From Gemmatimonadota bacterium (GTDB lineage: Bacteria; Gemmatimonadota; Gemmatimonadetes; Gemmatimonadales; Gemmatimonadaceae), in contig JAJTGR010000071.1 in NCBI GenBank assembly GCA_021299375.1, positions 1 to 46,905 on the forward strand: DNA of 46,905 nt, written 5' to 3'. Made by a program: the position numbers and the translations under genes. Position 1 is the stretch's first letter. Each line of letters begins with the position of its first letter. Shown here one piece after another: positions 36,423-45,697 of the stretch. The notes beneath the pieces were generated by a model. The model ran no database searches. It was not told the origin of the DNA and saw only the letters and a list, made by a program, of their open reading frames with translations.

Positions 36423-38446
36423 TCGCTGCCCTGTTGCCGCTCCTCATTTTTCTGCCCCTCCTTGGCTTCGTCGTCAACGGTGCGATCGCGCTGACGCGGC
36501 GGACCGGCGTCGGCGAGGCGGCGCCGTCCACGGCGCGTCATCCGCTGGTGTCCGTCGTCGGCCCGGGGGCGATCATCGCCGCCTTCGGCGTCGCGGTGGC
36601 GCTCTTCATGCGCATGCGCGTGGCGTTTGCCGGCCCGGTCATCATCACCTTCGGCCAGTGGATGCCCGTCGGGAACCTCAGCATCGACTGGAGCTTCCAG
36701 CTCGACCAATTGTCGATGCTCATGGTCCTCGTGATCACGGGTGTCGGCTCGCTCATCCATCTGTTCTCGATCGGCTATATGCAGGACGACCCGGGATACG
36801 CACGGTACTTCGCGTATCTCAACCTGTTCGTGGCGTTCATGCTGGTGCTCGTGCTCGGCGGCAGCTACCCCGTGATGTTCGTCGGGTGGGAAGGGGTCGG
36901 TCTGGCGTCGTACCTGCTCATCGGGTTCTGGTTCTCGGACCAGGCGAACGCCGAGGCCGGCAAGAAGGCGTTCGTGGTCAACCGCATCGGTGACTTCGGG
37001 TTCCTGGTCGCGATGCTCCTGATCTGGGTGACCACCCAGAAGCTCGACTATCTGGGCGCACACGCCGTGCTGGGCGGGATGGCCGGATCGTCGGTCGTGC
37101 TCGCGATCGCGCTGTTCCTTTTCCTGGGCTGCGCCGGCAAGAGCGCGCAGGTGCCGTTGTACATCTGGCTGCCCGACGCCATGGCCGGGCCGACGCCCGT
37201 GTCGGCACTCATTCATGCGGCCACCATGGTGACGGCTGGCGTGTACCTGGTGGCGCGGGCGGCTCCGGTATTCTCGGGGGCCCCGGAGGCGTCGCTGCTG
37301 ATCGCCGTGATCGGTGCGCTCACGGCGCTCTTCGCGGCCACCATCGCGCTGCGCCAGTGGGACATCAAGAAGGTGCTGGCCTATTCCACGGTGTCGCAGC
37401 TGGGATACATGTTCGTGGGCGTCGGTGCCGGCGCCTACACGGCGGGCGTGTTCCACCTCGTCACGCACGCCTTCTTCAAGGCGCTGTTGTTCCTCGGCGC
37501 CGGGTCGGTGATTCACGCCATGCATCACGCGTATCATCACGCACACCGGCACGACGATCCGCAGGACCTCCGCAACATGGGCGGACTCGTCCGCTTCATG
37601 CCTGCGACCGCGGGCGCCATGACGCTGGCGACCCTCGCCATTGCGGGCATTCCCCCGCTGGCAGGTTTCTTCTCCAAGGACGAGATCCTCGCCTCGGTCG
37701 TTGCCAGGGCCCAGGGCTCGCCGCTGGCCACTACGTCGCTGCTGGGGATGCCCGGCACGACGTGGCTCTATGGTGTGTACGCCCTGGGTGTGGTCACTGC
37801 GCTCCTGACCGCGATCTACATGACCCGCATGCTCATGCTCGCGTTCTACGGCGAGAACCGGACCGGCGAGGCCGAACGACGCGTCCTGCACGAAGCCCCT
37901 GCGGTGATGACGGCCCCGGTCCTGGTCCTGGCGGCGCTCACGCTGATCGGTGGATGGCTCAATCTCCCGGCGTTGCTGCCGTGGGGACCGGTGGGCATCC
38001 TCGAACGGTGGCTCGCCCCGGTAACGGGCACCAGCGCAGCTCGGCTCGCTGGTACCGGTCATCTCGATCACGACACCGAGCTCTTGCTCCTCGGGATTGC
38101 CACCGGTGTCGCCGTGCTCGGCATCGGGATGTCCGTGGCGTGGTATCGTCGGCCGCGCGAGGACAAGGCGCATTCCCCCGAAGACACGAGCCTGCTGGCC
38201 CGCGCGTATGGTGTCGATGCCGTGGTCCAGGCCGTCGTCGTGCGGCCCGTACACGCGCTCGCCGATCGCGTGCTGGCACGCGGGGTCGACCGTGGCGTCG
38301 ACCGCATCTTCAATGCGGGCGGCGCGGTGCTGACCCGCACCGCCGCCCTCGTGGGGACGAAGCTGCAGGATGGCGATGCCGGCAAGTACGCGTGGTTGTT
38401 GGTCGCCGGTGCGGTGGCGTTGATCGCGGCCCTCACCTTGAGCTGA
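36419..38446 (+). CDS. nuoL: NADH-quinone oxidoreductase subunit L
   Basis: A 675-residue antiporter-like subunit. Start at ATG 36419 in an ATGA overlap with nuoK; the frame is open upstream inside nuoJ/K. The conserved Glu is in [19 protein letters not shown], the Lys in [16 protein letters not shown], and [16 protein letters not shown] and GFFSKDEIL follow. A His-rich insertion lies at residues 366-378 in the loop before NMGGL, where E. coli has a shorter segment. The C-terminal region should hold the long lateral helix. It ends 4 nt before nuoM. Confidence 0.95.
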   Translation: MIAALLPLLIFLPLLGFVVNGAIALTRRTGVGEAAPSTARHPLVSVVGPGAIIAAFGVAVALFMRMRVAFAGPVIITFGQWMPVGNLSIDWSFQLDQLSMLMVLVITGVGSLIHLFSIGYMQDDPGYARYFAYLNLFVAFMLVLVLGGSYPVMFVGWEGVGLASYLLIGFWFSDQANAEAGKKAFVVNRIGDFGFLVAMLLIWVTTQKLDYLGAHAVLGGMAGSSVVLAIALFLFLGCAGKSAQVPLYIWLPDAMAGPTPVSALIHAATMVTAGVYLVARAAPVFSGAPEASLLIAVIGALTALFAATIALRQWDIKKVLAYSTVSQLGYMFVGVGAGAYTAGVFHLVTHAFFKALLFLGAGSVIHAMHHAYHHAHRHDDPQDLRNMGGLVRFMPATAGAMTLATLAIAGIPPLAGFFSKDEILASVVARAQGSPLATTSLLGMPGTTWLYGVYALGVVTALLTAIYMTRMLMLAFYGENRTGEAERRVLHEAPAVMTAPVLVLAALTLIGGWLNLPALLPWGPVGILERWLAPVTGTSAARLAGTGHLDHDTELLLLGIATGVAVLGIGMSVAWYRRPREDKAHSPEDTSLLARAYGVDAVVQAVVVRPVHALADRVLARGVDRGVDRIFNAGGAVLTRTAALVGTKLQDGDAGKYAWLLVAGAVALIAALTLS

Positions 38447-38450
38447 CCAC

Positions 38451-40025
38451 ATGCGTGATCTGATGCTTTCCCTTGGTGTCGACCGCTGGGTGCTGCCGGC
38501 GCTCCTCGCGTGGCCGATCGTTGCGGGCGTGTTCGTCCGCCTGCTCGGTCGTGACGTCTCACGTGATGACACGGGAGCTGAAGCCCCGAGCGGCGGGCCG
38601 GATGCCCGTGTGCTTACGGCGGCGGCGCTCGTTGTCGAGGCGGCCCTGGCGGTTGCCCTCTGGGGAGTGTACGACCCGAACGGGCGTGGCTGGCAGGCGC
38701 GCGTCGATCTGCCCTGGCTTGCGGATCTCGGGGCGACGTTCAGCGTGGGCGTGGACGGGCTGTCGCTCCCGATGGTGCTGCTGACCGCGCTGGTCATGCC
38801 GCTCACGTTGTTCGGGTCGTGGGACAACGTGCGGGTGCGTACCCCGGCATTCGGTGCGCTGGTGTTGCTGCTCACGAGCGGTCTGATGGGCGTGTTCGTG
38901 TCGCTGGATCTGCTCCTCTTCTACCTTGCGTGGGAGTTGATGCTCATTCCCACGTACCTCCTCGTCGGGGTGTGGGGCGCCGCCGGCCAGTCGCGGGCAA
39001 GCCTGCGCTACGTGCTGTTCACGCTCGTGGGCTCGCTGCTGATGCTCGTGGCGATCATCGCGCTCTGGAGCCTCGCTGGCGGCGAGACGCTGCACCTCGA
39101 CGATCTCGCCCAGTTGCCGCTCCCGCAAACGGCGCAACTGCTCATGTTCGGTGCCTTCTTTGCCGCCTTCGGCGTGAAGTCGGCGCTGGTGCCGTTCCAT
39201 ACGTGGCTCCCCGATGCGCAGAGCGCCGCCCCGACCCTCGCGACCGTGACCTTGGGGCTCAAGGTGGGTGCCTACGCCATCCTCCGCTTCGCCATCCCGC
39301 TGTTCCCGGCCGCGGCGACCCATGAGACGGTCCGCACGGTCATCCTGGTATGCTCGGTGGTGGCCATCGTGTACGGAGCGCTGCTCGCCATGGCCCAACA
39401 CGATCTCAAGCGCCTCATTTCCTATAGTTCCATCAGCCATCTCGGCTTCATCATGCTCGGCTGCTTTGCCCTCACCCAGCAGAGTGTGCAGGGTGCCGTG
39501 GTGAGCATCATCAACAGCGGCATCTCGACGACGGCACTCTTCCTGCTCGCCGGCATGCTTGAAGACCGCCGGGGTACCACCGCGCTGCCAGCCTTCGGTG
39601 GCCTCGCCCGCGTGATGCCGTGGTTCGGGGTGATGCTCACCGTGGTGATGCTCTCCACCGTGGCACTTCCCGGCACGAACGGGTTCGTGGGGGAGTTCCT
39701 CGTGCTGATCGGAACCTACGCAGATCGCCCGGTCCTCGCCGTGGTCGCCACCAGCGGCGTCATCTTCGCGGCAGCCTACGGCATGCGGGCCCTGCAGCGC
39801 GTCCTCTTTGAGCGCCTCGATGAATCGGCCAACGGCGCCCTCGTCGATCTGTCGGGGCGCGAGAAGGCGGTCATGATGGCGTTTGCCGTGGCCATCATGT
39901 ACCTCGGCATTGTGCCGCAGCCGCTGCTGAAGCGCGTCGAGCGCGCCTCGCTGGATCTGATCGAAGCCGTGCGCTTCGGTCCGAACGCGCCGGCGACGCT
40001 CCCTCCCGTATCGCTGAGCCGGTGA
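38451..40025 (+). CDS. nuoM: NADH-quinone oxidoreductase subunit M
   Basis: A 524-residue antiporter-like subunit with about fourteen helices. The key Glu is in FYLAWELMLIPTYLLVGVWG, the Lys in GVKSALVPFHTWLPDAQ, with SSISHLGFIMLG and NGFVGEFLVL further on. The ATG at 38451 gives an N-terminal helix consistent with the family. The stop overlaps the nuoN GTG. Homology to MrpD-type antiporters is family knowledge. Confidence 0.95.
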   Translation: MRDLMLSLGVDRWVLPALLAWPIVAGVFVRLLGRDVSRDDTGAEAPSGGPDARVLTAAALVVEAALAVALWGVYDPNGRGWQARVDLPWLADLGATFSVGVDGLSLPMVLLTALVMPLTLFGSWDNVRVRTPAFGALVLLLTSGLMGVFVSLDLLLFYLAWELMLIPTYLLVGVWGAAGQSRASLRYVLFTLVGSLLMLVAIIALWSLAGGETLHLDDLAQLPLPQTAQLLMFGAFFAAFGVKSALVPFHTWLPDAQSAAPTLATVTLGLKVGAYAILRFAIPLFPAAATHETVRTVILVCSVVAIVYGALLAMAQHDLKRLISYSSISHLGFIMLGCFALTQQSVQGAVVSIINSGISTTALFLLAGMLEDRRGTTALPAFGGLARVMPWFGVMLTVVMLSTVALPGTNGFVGEFLVLIGTYADRPVLAVVATSGVIFAAAYGMRALQRVLFERLDESANGALVDLSGREKAVMMAFAVAIMYLGIVPQPLLKRVERASLDLIEAVRFGPNAPATLPPVSLSR

Positions 40026-41596
40026 CCATGGGCGAATTCCTTTCAGCTGGCGAACTGGCGCGCGTCCTTGCCCCGGAACTACTGCTTTCGGTGGGCGCCA
40101 TGGTGATGCTCCTGGCGACCGTCTGGCGCCCGCAGGGCGCGCATGCCACTGCCGCGGACGGCGCCGAGCGCACGTCGCTCCTCGCGCGCTTCGGCATCGT
40201 CCTGTGCCTGCTGGTGTCATTGGTCGTGATGATCGCCTGGGGCGACGGAGTCGCCGGCACCTCCGACCAGCGCCTGGCCGGCGACGGGTTCCGGTGGGCC
40301 ATCGACTGCGTCATCATGCTCGGCACGATCCTCACGCTGTGCCTCGTCGAAGCTGAGCATCACCGGAGCGGCGCCTACAGCCCCGAGGTTCCCGTCCTGA
40401 TCCTGCTGGCCGCCGTGGGCATGCTGGTGCTGGCGGCGGCCCGTGACCTGATGCTCGTGTACATCGGCATCGAGTTGATGTCCCTTGCCGTGTACGTGCT
40501 CGCCGGAGTCAACCGGCGCAGTGCCCGCGGCGCCGAAGCGGCCATCAAGTACTTCCTGCTCGGCGCCGTGGCCTCCGGGTTCCTCTTGTACGGCATCGCC
40601 CTGCTGTACGGCGCCACCGGGAGCACGCGGTTCGTGGACATCGCCGCCTGGGTCAGCGCCCACGCGATGCTCTCACCGCTCTTCGTCGTCGGGACGGCAT
40701 TGCTCCTCGTCGGCTTCGGCTTCAAGGTGGCGGCGGCCCCGTTCCACCTCTGGACGCCAGACGTGTATGACGGCGCGCCGCTGCCGATCACGGCCTTCAT
40801 GTCGGCAACGGTCAAGACGGCCGGCTTCGCGGTGTTCGCGCGGGTACTCGTGGAATCGCTTGCCGGGGCGGCCGCCCGCTGGCACGGTGGCCTCTGGTGG
40901 TTGGCCGTCGTCACGATGGTTGTCGGCAATGTCTTCGCGCTGTCGCAGCGCAACCTCGTGCGCATGCTGGCCTATTCGAGCATCGCCCATGCGGGTTACC
41001 TGCTCGTCGCGCTCGTGGTGGCCTCGCCGGCCAGCACGACCGCGGTGGTGTTCTACACGGTGTCGTACACGCTCGCCACCATGGGGGCGTTCGGTGTGCT
41101 GGTGACGCTCAACGCCGGCCGCGATCGCGCACCGACCATCGACGACATCGCCGGCCTCTGGCTCGTTCGGCCATGGATGGCCACGGCCATGGCCGTCTTC
41201 CTCCTCGCCTTCATGGGGATGCCCCTCGTGGGAGGCATGGGCTTCTTTGCCAAGTGGTACGTGCTGCAGGCCGTCCTGCAGGCGCCCGCGCCGCAGACCA
41301 CGCTCGCCGTGGTCGTGGTGATGACGAGCGCGGTGTCCGCGGCCTATTATCTGGCCGTGGTCAGCGCCATGTTCATGCGCCCGCGACCGGATGGCCAGCC
41401 AGTTCCGTCCACGGCACCCCTGGCGCGGTCGCTGATCACCCTCACTGCGGTGCTGCTCCTCGCGCTCGGGCTGTATCCCACACCGGTGGTGGAGGTCGCA
41501 CGGCTCGCCGTGACGAGCCCGGCCACCGCGCCGGCCGCCCCGACTGACCGCGCGCCTGGCCCAACGCGATTGCAGGCCGCCAGCCTCCCGCGATAG
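40022..41596 (+). CDS. nuoN: NADH-quinone oxidoreductase subunit N
   Basis: A 524-residue antiporter-like subunit. Start at GTG 40022 in a GTGA overlap with nuoM; an in-frame ATG at 40028 is an alternative. The conserved Glu is in YIGIELMSLAVYVLAG, and FKVAAAPFHLWTPDVYDGAP, with its Lys, is the proton channel motif. SSIAHAGYLLVA and FFAKWYVL follow. The last 30 residues are Pro/Ala-rich. It ends the nuo operon; no strong terminator hairpin is visible before the next gene. Confidence 0.95.
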   Translation: MTMGEFLSAGELARVLAPELLLSVGAMVMLLATVWRPQGAHATAADGAERTSLLARFGIVLCLLVSLVVMIAWGDGVAGTSDQRLAGDGFRWAIDCVIMLGTILTLCLVEAEHHRSGAYSPEVPVLILLAAVGMLVLAAARDLMLVYIGIELMSLAVYVLAGVNRRSARGAEAAIKYFLLGAVASGFLLYGIALLYGATGSTRFVDIAAWVSAHAMLSPLFVVGTALLLVGFGFKVAAAPFHLWTPDVYDGAPLPITAFMSATVKTAGFAVFARVLVESLAGAAARWHGGLWWLAVVTMVVGNVFALSQRNLVRMLAYSSIAHAGYLLVALVVASPASTTAVVFYTVSYTLATMGAFGVLVTLNAGRDRAPTIDDIAGLWLVRPWMATAMAVFLLAFMGMPLVGGMGFFAKWYVLQAVLQAPAPQTTLAVVVVMTSAVSAAYYLAVVSAMFMRPRPDGQPVPSTAPLARSLITLTAVLLLALGLYPTPVVEVARLAVTSPATAPAAPTDRAPGPTRLQAASLPR

Positions 41597-41629
41597 TTGC
41601 CGAGTCATGCGTCCCATCCTCCACGTCTC

Positions 41630-43009
41630 ATGAGCATCAGCCCCACGATCTTCCGCCAGTACGACGTGCGCGGCATCGTCGGTCAGGACCTGACTGAGGA
41701 GGTTGCCTACAACCTGGGCCGCGGGTATGCGACACTGCTCGCCGCACGGGGCATCCACGGGGCGGTGGCCGTCGGTCGGGACAATCGCCCGAGCGGCACA
41801 TCGCTGCGCCACGCCCTTGTCCGTGGACTGACGGAGTGCGGCCTCGACGTGGTGGACATCGGTGTCGTGCCCACGCCGCTCCTGTACTGGGCGCTCCACC
41901 ATGAGCCGGTGGTTGGCGGCATTCAGATCACGGGTTCGCACAATCCTCCCGAGTACAACGGCTTCAAGATGTGCGTGGGAACGGGCTCGCTGCACGGCGC
42001 GGACATCCAGACGCTGTACCGGTGCATCGTGGCGGGAACGCACCCGACCGGGCGGGGCGAGGTGCGCCATGCCGAGGTCATCGACCGGTACGTGCGGGAC
42101 ATCGTCACCCGAATCGGGCCGATCGCGCATCCGGATGGATCGCGCGTCAGAGTGGTGTACGACTGCGGCAACGGCGCCGGTGCCCTCGTGGCCCCACAGC
42201 TCATGGCCGCGCTCGGTGTGGATGGGGTCGGACTGTTCACCGAGAGCGATGGCACGTTTCCCAACCATCACCCCGATCCGACGGTCCCCGAGAACCTCGC
42301 GGACTGCATCGCGGCGGTGCGGGCGTCCGGGGCCGAACTGGGGGTGGCCTTCGACGGGGATGCCGACCGTATCGGCGTCGTCGATGGGCAGGGCCGGATC
42401 ATCTGGGGCGACCACATCCTCATCTTGTACGCACGCGACGTCCTCGCGCGCACCGGCGTCGGCCAGCCAATCATCTTCGACGTCAAATGCTCGCAGGCGC
42501 TGACCGATGCGATCGCGCTGGCGGGCGGTACGCCCGTGATGTGGAAGACGGGGCACTCCCTCATCAAGGACAAGATGAAGGCGATGGACGCCCCGATCGC
42601 CGGCGAGATGTCGGGCCACATGTTCTTCAGCGAGGGCTTCTACGGCCACGATGATGCGCTGTACGCGGCAGCCCGCCTCTTGCGCATCGTGGCCGACTCG
42701 GGGCGTCGGATCGATGAGTTGCTCGCCGATGTGCCGCCATTCGTCGCCACGCCGGAGATCCGCATCGACACCGACGAGGTCACGAAGTTCGCGGTCATGT
42801 CGAAGGCGGTCCCGCACTTCGCGGCCACGCACGAAGTGATTGACGTCGATGGCGTCCGCGTGCTGTTCGGCGACGGATGGGGACTGCTGCGCGCGTCGAA
42901 CACCCAGCCGGTCATCGTAGCCCGCTACGAGGCGCGTACCGCGGAACGGCTCGCCGAGATTCGCGGGGTCATGGAAGACTGGCTGCAGTCACAGGGCGTC
43001 ACGCCCTGA
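41630..43009 (+). CDS. Phosphomannomutase/phosphoglucomutase
   Basis: A 459-residue alpha-D-phosphohexomutase like Pseudomonas AlgC, which interconverts 1- and 6-phosphates of mannose or glucose for cell-surface sugar synthesis. Start at ATG 41630 (MSISPTIFRQYDVRG); the frame is open a little further upstream from a TTG. The phosphoserine is Ser103 in ITGSHNPPEYNGFKM. The metal loop is DGDADRIG, the sugar loop GEMSGHMFF, and the phosphate-binding loop RASNTQP. Substrate preference cannot be read exactly; the family may act on both sugars. It follows nuoN by 33 nt. Confidence 0.93.
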   Translation: MSISPTIFRQYDVRGIVGQDLTEEVAYNLGRGYATLLAARGIHGAVAVGRDNRPSGTSLRHALVRGLTECGLDVVDIGVVPTPLLYWALHHEPVVGGIQITGSHNPPEYNGFKMCVGTGSLHGADIQTLYRCIVAGTHPTGRGEVRHAEVIDRYVRDIVTRIGPIAHPDGSRVRVVYDCGNGAGALVAPQLMAALGVDGVGLFTESDGTFPNHHPDPTVPENLADCIAAVRASGAELGVAFDGDADRIGVVDGQGRIIWGDHILILYARDVLARTGVGQPIIFDVKCSQALTDAIALAGGTPVMWKTGHSLIKDKMKAMDAPIAGEMSGHMFFSEGFYGHDDALYAAARLLRIVADSGRRIDELLADVPPFVATPEIRIDTDEVTKFAVMSKAVPHFAATHEVIDVDGVRVLFGDGWGLLRASNTQPVIVARYEARTAERLAEIRGVMEDWLQSQGVTP

Positions 43010-43030
43010 CGATGCACCGGATACGCTGAC

Positions 43031-45565
43031 GTGCAAGCGCGGCGCTGGCTGCTCATCGCGCTGGCAATCGCCGCCGTCGTGCTCCTCGTGGGGCGCGCCG
43101 CGACGGCGCTGTACGTCGATCACGCCTGGTATACCGCCATGGGGGCGCCGGCGCTGTTCTGGGAGCGGGTCCTCGATACGGCCATCCTGCAGGGCGGCGC
43201 CTGGATCGTCGGGTCGGTCTTCGCCTTTGCGAACCTGCATGCGGTGCGGCGTACGATCCTGGCGGTGGCGATGCCCTCGCGGGTGGCGAACATCGAATTG
43301 ACGGCCATGGTGCCGGGTCGACGCCTGTTCACGGCGACCGTGGTGGCCGCCATGCTCGTCAGCGCAGTGCTCGCAACGCCCGTGACGAACTGGGCTGATC
43401 TCGCGTTGGTCCGTCATGGGGTGCCGTTCGGTGAAATCGAGGGGATTCTCGACCACGACCTCGGTCACTACCTGTACTGGCTCCCGCTCGAGGAGACGCT
43501 CTATCTCTGGGCGCTGGTGAGTCTCGTCTCGCTCACGGCCATGGTGCTGGTGCTGTATGCCCTCACCCGGTCGCTGCGCCTGGAGGGACGCCGTCTGGCC
43601 GCCAGCAATCACGTCCGTCGCCACCTGAGCGTGCTCGGGTGTCTGGTCCTGCTCCTCCTCGCCTGGAGCTATCGGCTCGACGCATTCGACCTGCTGCGGC
43701 AAGGCAGCGGCCCGGACGGGTTGTTTCTCAATGTCGACCATCGCGTGACGCTGCGAGTGGATTTCCTGTTGTCGTATGGCGCGGGCATTGCCGCGTTCAT
43801 CATCCTGCGCACCGGTTGGGTGGGGCAGATGCGGGCGGCCTTCGTCACGCTGAGCGTCGTGCTCGCGGCCACTGTTGGTCTGCGGCATCTGCTGCCCGCT
43901 GTGGTGACGCGAGGGGACCTGCTCGGTGACCGGAACCGTCGCGACCGCGACTACCTCGCGGCGCGCGCCCTCTTCAGCCGGCGCGCGTTCGATGTCGACG
44001 CCATGCGGATCGTCGGGACGGACAGCGGCACCGGGTCGCCATTGCCGCTGCCGGTGCAGGCGCTGCGTGACCACGCCAGTCTCTGGGATCGCGACGTGCT
44101 CGGCCGGGGGCTTGGCAGCGTCGCGGGCGAGAACGCCACCAGCGCCAGCGGGGCGGGGGGCCTCGTCGATGCGGCGCCGGTCGGCTGGACTCGGGTCGAT
44201 GGCCATATCGCCGCCTTGCGTGTGCGACGGCCCCTGGCAAGCAGCGACGAGTGGAGTCTCGCGGTGGTCGACGTCACCCGCCCGGATGTCCGCGACCATG
44301 TGATCGAGCTGTCGGTTGAGCGGGCAGGCAGCGAGGCGGGCGCCTGGCCATTGATCGGCCCCGGCGTGGAAGGCACCCGGCTGCTCGATCAGTCACGGGC
44401 GCCAGACATCCCCGCCGCGACGCTCACCACCCGGCCGTCGCGGATCGCGCATGCCTGGGCCCTTCGCGACGTCGCACTGTTGGAAGGCGACTCCGCAACC
44501 ATGGCCTCCCCGGTGCTGGTGACGCATCGGGACGTTCGGGATCGACTACGCCGGTTGGCGCCGGTGTTCGTACAGGGCGACGACGTGTTGCCCCTCCGCG
44601 ATGGCGACCGGTTCTACTGGGTCGTGCAACTGTACAGCGCCTCCGACCGATATCCGCTCAGCCAGCGCTGGCAGATTGCTGGCGGCATCTACTCGTACTT
44701 CAAGCTCGCCGCGACCGCGCTCGTCGATGCCCGTACCGGGCGCGTGCAACTGGTGCCGGTCGCGAAGCCGGATGCCATCGCCCGCACCTGGATGGCACGC
44801 CTGCCGGCCTTGTTCACTCCGGCGGCCGCGCTTCCGTCGTCGCTCGTGGCCCAACTGCCCATGCCGACCGAAAGCGCCGTGGCACAGATCCGGACCTTTG
44901 CCCGCTACGGGTCGCGGCTCGACGGCCCCGTCCTGCGACACCTGCCGGACAGTGCGCTCGTCGGCGGTGCGCCGGCCCCGTTCATTGTCGGGGAGTCAGC
45001 GGCTGCCACCACGGCGTGGAGCGTTCCGCTGCTGGATGCAGGAGATCAGCTCGAAGGGGTGGCCACCGCTGTGGGCGGTGCCGATCGGGCCACCTGGTGG
45101 CTGGCCACGCCGTCGCCTCGCCCGCGTTGGAGTGCGCTGCGCAACCAGTTGCAGGCCACCCTGGACAGCGCGCAAGCCGCGGTACCCGAATCTGCCAGGC
45201 GGGAGACCCGACTGACCGCCGGACGTGTGGAGCCACTCGTGACGACCCGCGGCGTGTTGCTGATGCAGACGGTACGCACGACCGGAGGCGACGGTCGCGT
45301 GGTCATCACCCGCGTCGGCATCACCGACGGTGAGCGGGTGGGGATCGGGTCGACGGTCGCGGAAGCGCTGGCCGGAATCGGTGCCCTCACCAGTCCCGGC
45401 CGCCCGGGTGCTCGGCCGGGGTCCGCGAGCTCCGATGAACCTGCGGCAGGAACTGCCGCCCGGTTGTACGAGAGCATGAAGCAGGCGATGCGCCGTGGTG
45501 ACTGGAACGGCTTTGGAGTAGCGTTCGACAGCCTCGGACGCGTGTTGCAACGACCGCCGCAATAG
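43031..45565 (+). CDS. Divergent UPF0182 family membrane protein
   Basis: An 844-residue protein from GTG 43031. About seven transmembrane helices are in the first third (near 5-25, 53-73, 97-120, 157-180, 198-216, 245-265, 268-290), followed by a large domain of 550 residues presumably outside the membrane. The layout, the LFWERVLDTAILQGGAW helix-loop, the late YGSRLDG segment and the C-terminal amphipathic part (SMKQAMRRGDWNGFGVAFDSLGRVL) resemble UPF0182 (COG1615). It is weakly conserved and shorter than the usual 900-1000 residues. The function of this family is unknown. Neighbours give no firm hint: phosphohexomutase upstream and sucC downstream. Confidence 0.62.
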   Translation: MQARRWLLIALAIAAVVLLVGRAATALYVDHAWYTAMGAPALFWERVLDTAILQGGAWIVGSVFAFANLHAVRRTILAVAMPSRVANIELTAMVPGRRLFTATVVAAMLVSAVLATPVTNWADLALVRHGVPFGEIEGILDHDLGHYLYWLPLEETLYLWALVSLVSLTAMVLVLYALTRSLRLEGRRLAASNHVRRHLSVLGCLVLLLLAWSYRLDAFDLLRQGSGPDGLFLNVDHRVTLRVDFLLSYGAGIAAFIILRTGWVGQMRAAFVTLSVVLAATVGLRHLLPAVVTRGDLLGDRNRRDRDYLAARALFSRRAFDVDAMRIVGTDSGTGSPLPLPVQALRDHASLWDRDVLGRGLGSVAGENATSASGAGGLVDAAPVGWTRVDGHIAALRVRRPLASSDEWSLAVVDVTRPDVRDHVIELSVERAGSEAGAWPLIGPGVEGTRLLDQSRAPDIPAATLTTRPSRIAHAWALRDVALLEGDSATMASPVLVTHRDVRDRLRRLAPVFVQGDDVLPLRDGDRFYWVVQLYSASDRYPLSQRWQIAGGIYSYFKLAATALVDARTGRVQLVPVAKPDAIARTWMARLPALFTPAAALPSSLVAQLPMPTESAVAQIRTFARYGSRLDGPVLRHLPDSALVGGAPAPFIVGESAAATTAWSVPLLDAGDQLEGVATAVGGADRATWWLATPSPRPRWSALRNQLQATLDSAQAAVPESARRETRLTAGRVEPLVTTRGVLLMQTVRTTGGDGRVVITRVGITDGERVGIGSTVAEALAGIGALTSPGRPGARPGSASSDEPAAGTAARLYESMKQAMRRGDWNGFGVAFDSLGRVLQRPPQ

Positions 45566-45577
45566 ATGCGGCCGGAG

Positions 45578-45626
45578 ACGGCGTCGCCGGTTCACGGCGT
45601 CGACTCCGTACGGACGTGTTCGGACG
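45578..45626. repeat. short direct repeats upstream of sucC
   Basis: ACGGCGTCG occurs at 45578-45586 and 45594-45602, 16 bp apart start to start. CGGACG occurs at 45611-45616 and 45621-45626, exactly 10 bp apart. They lie in the 132-nt gap before sucC. Spacings of one to one-and-a-half helical turns fit operator half-sites, but GC-rich chance repeats are likely. No promoter is obvious here. Confidence 0.25.
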
Positions 45627-45697
45627 CGCACACGCTGCGCCGCCCGGATCCGGCCACCTGGCAGTGAACCGCTGACATTCCCCAGTTCGGAGAACGC

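Noticed and set aside
36062-38875. Very long open frame on the - strand (over 900 codons) opposite nuoL and nuoM
   Set aside because: It is antisense to two clearly conserved complex I genes and has low-complexity composition (Arg, His, Gly, Gln). Such frames are expected in GC-rich DNA. The same applies to long antisense frames opposite pgk/tpiA, secG/carA, nuoM and nuoN/phosphomannomutase.
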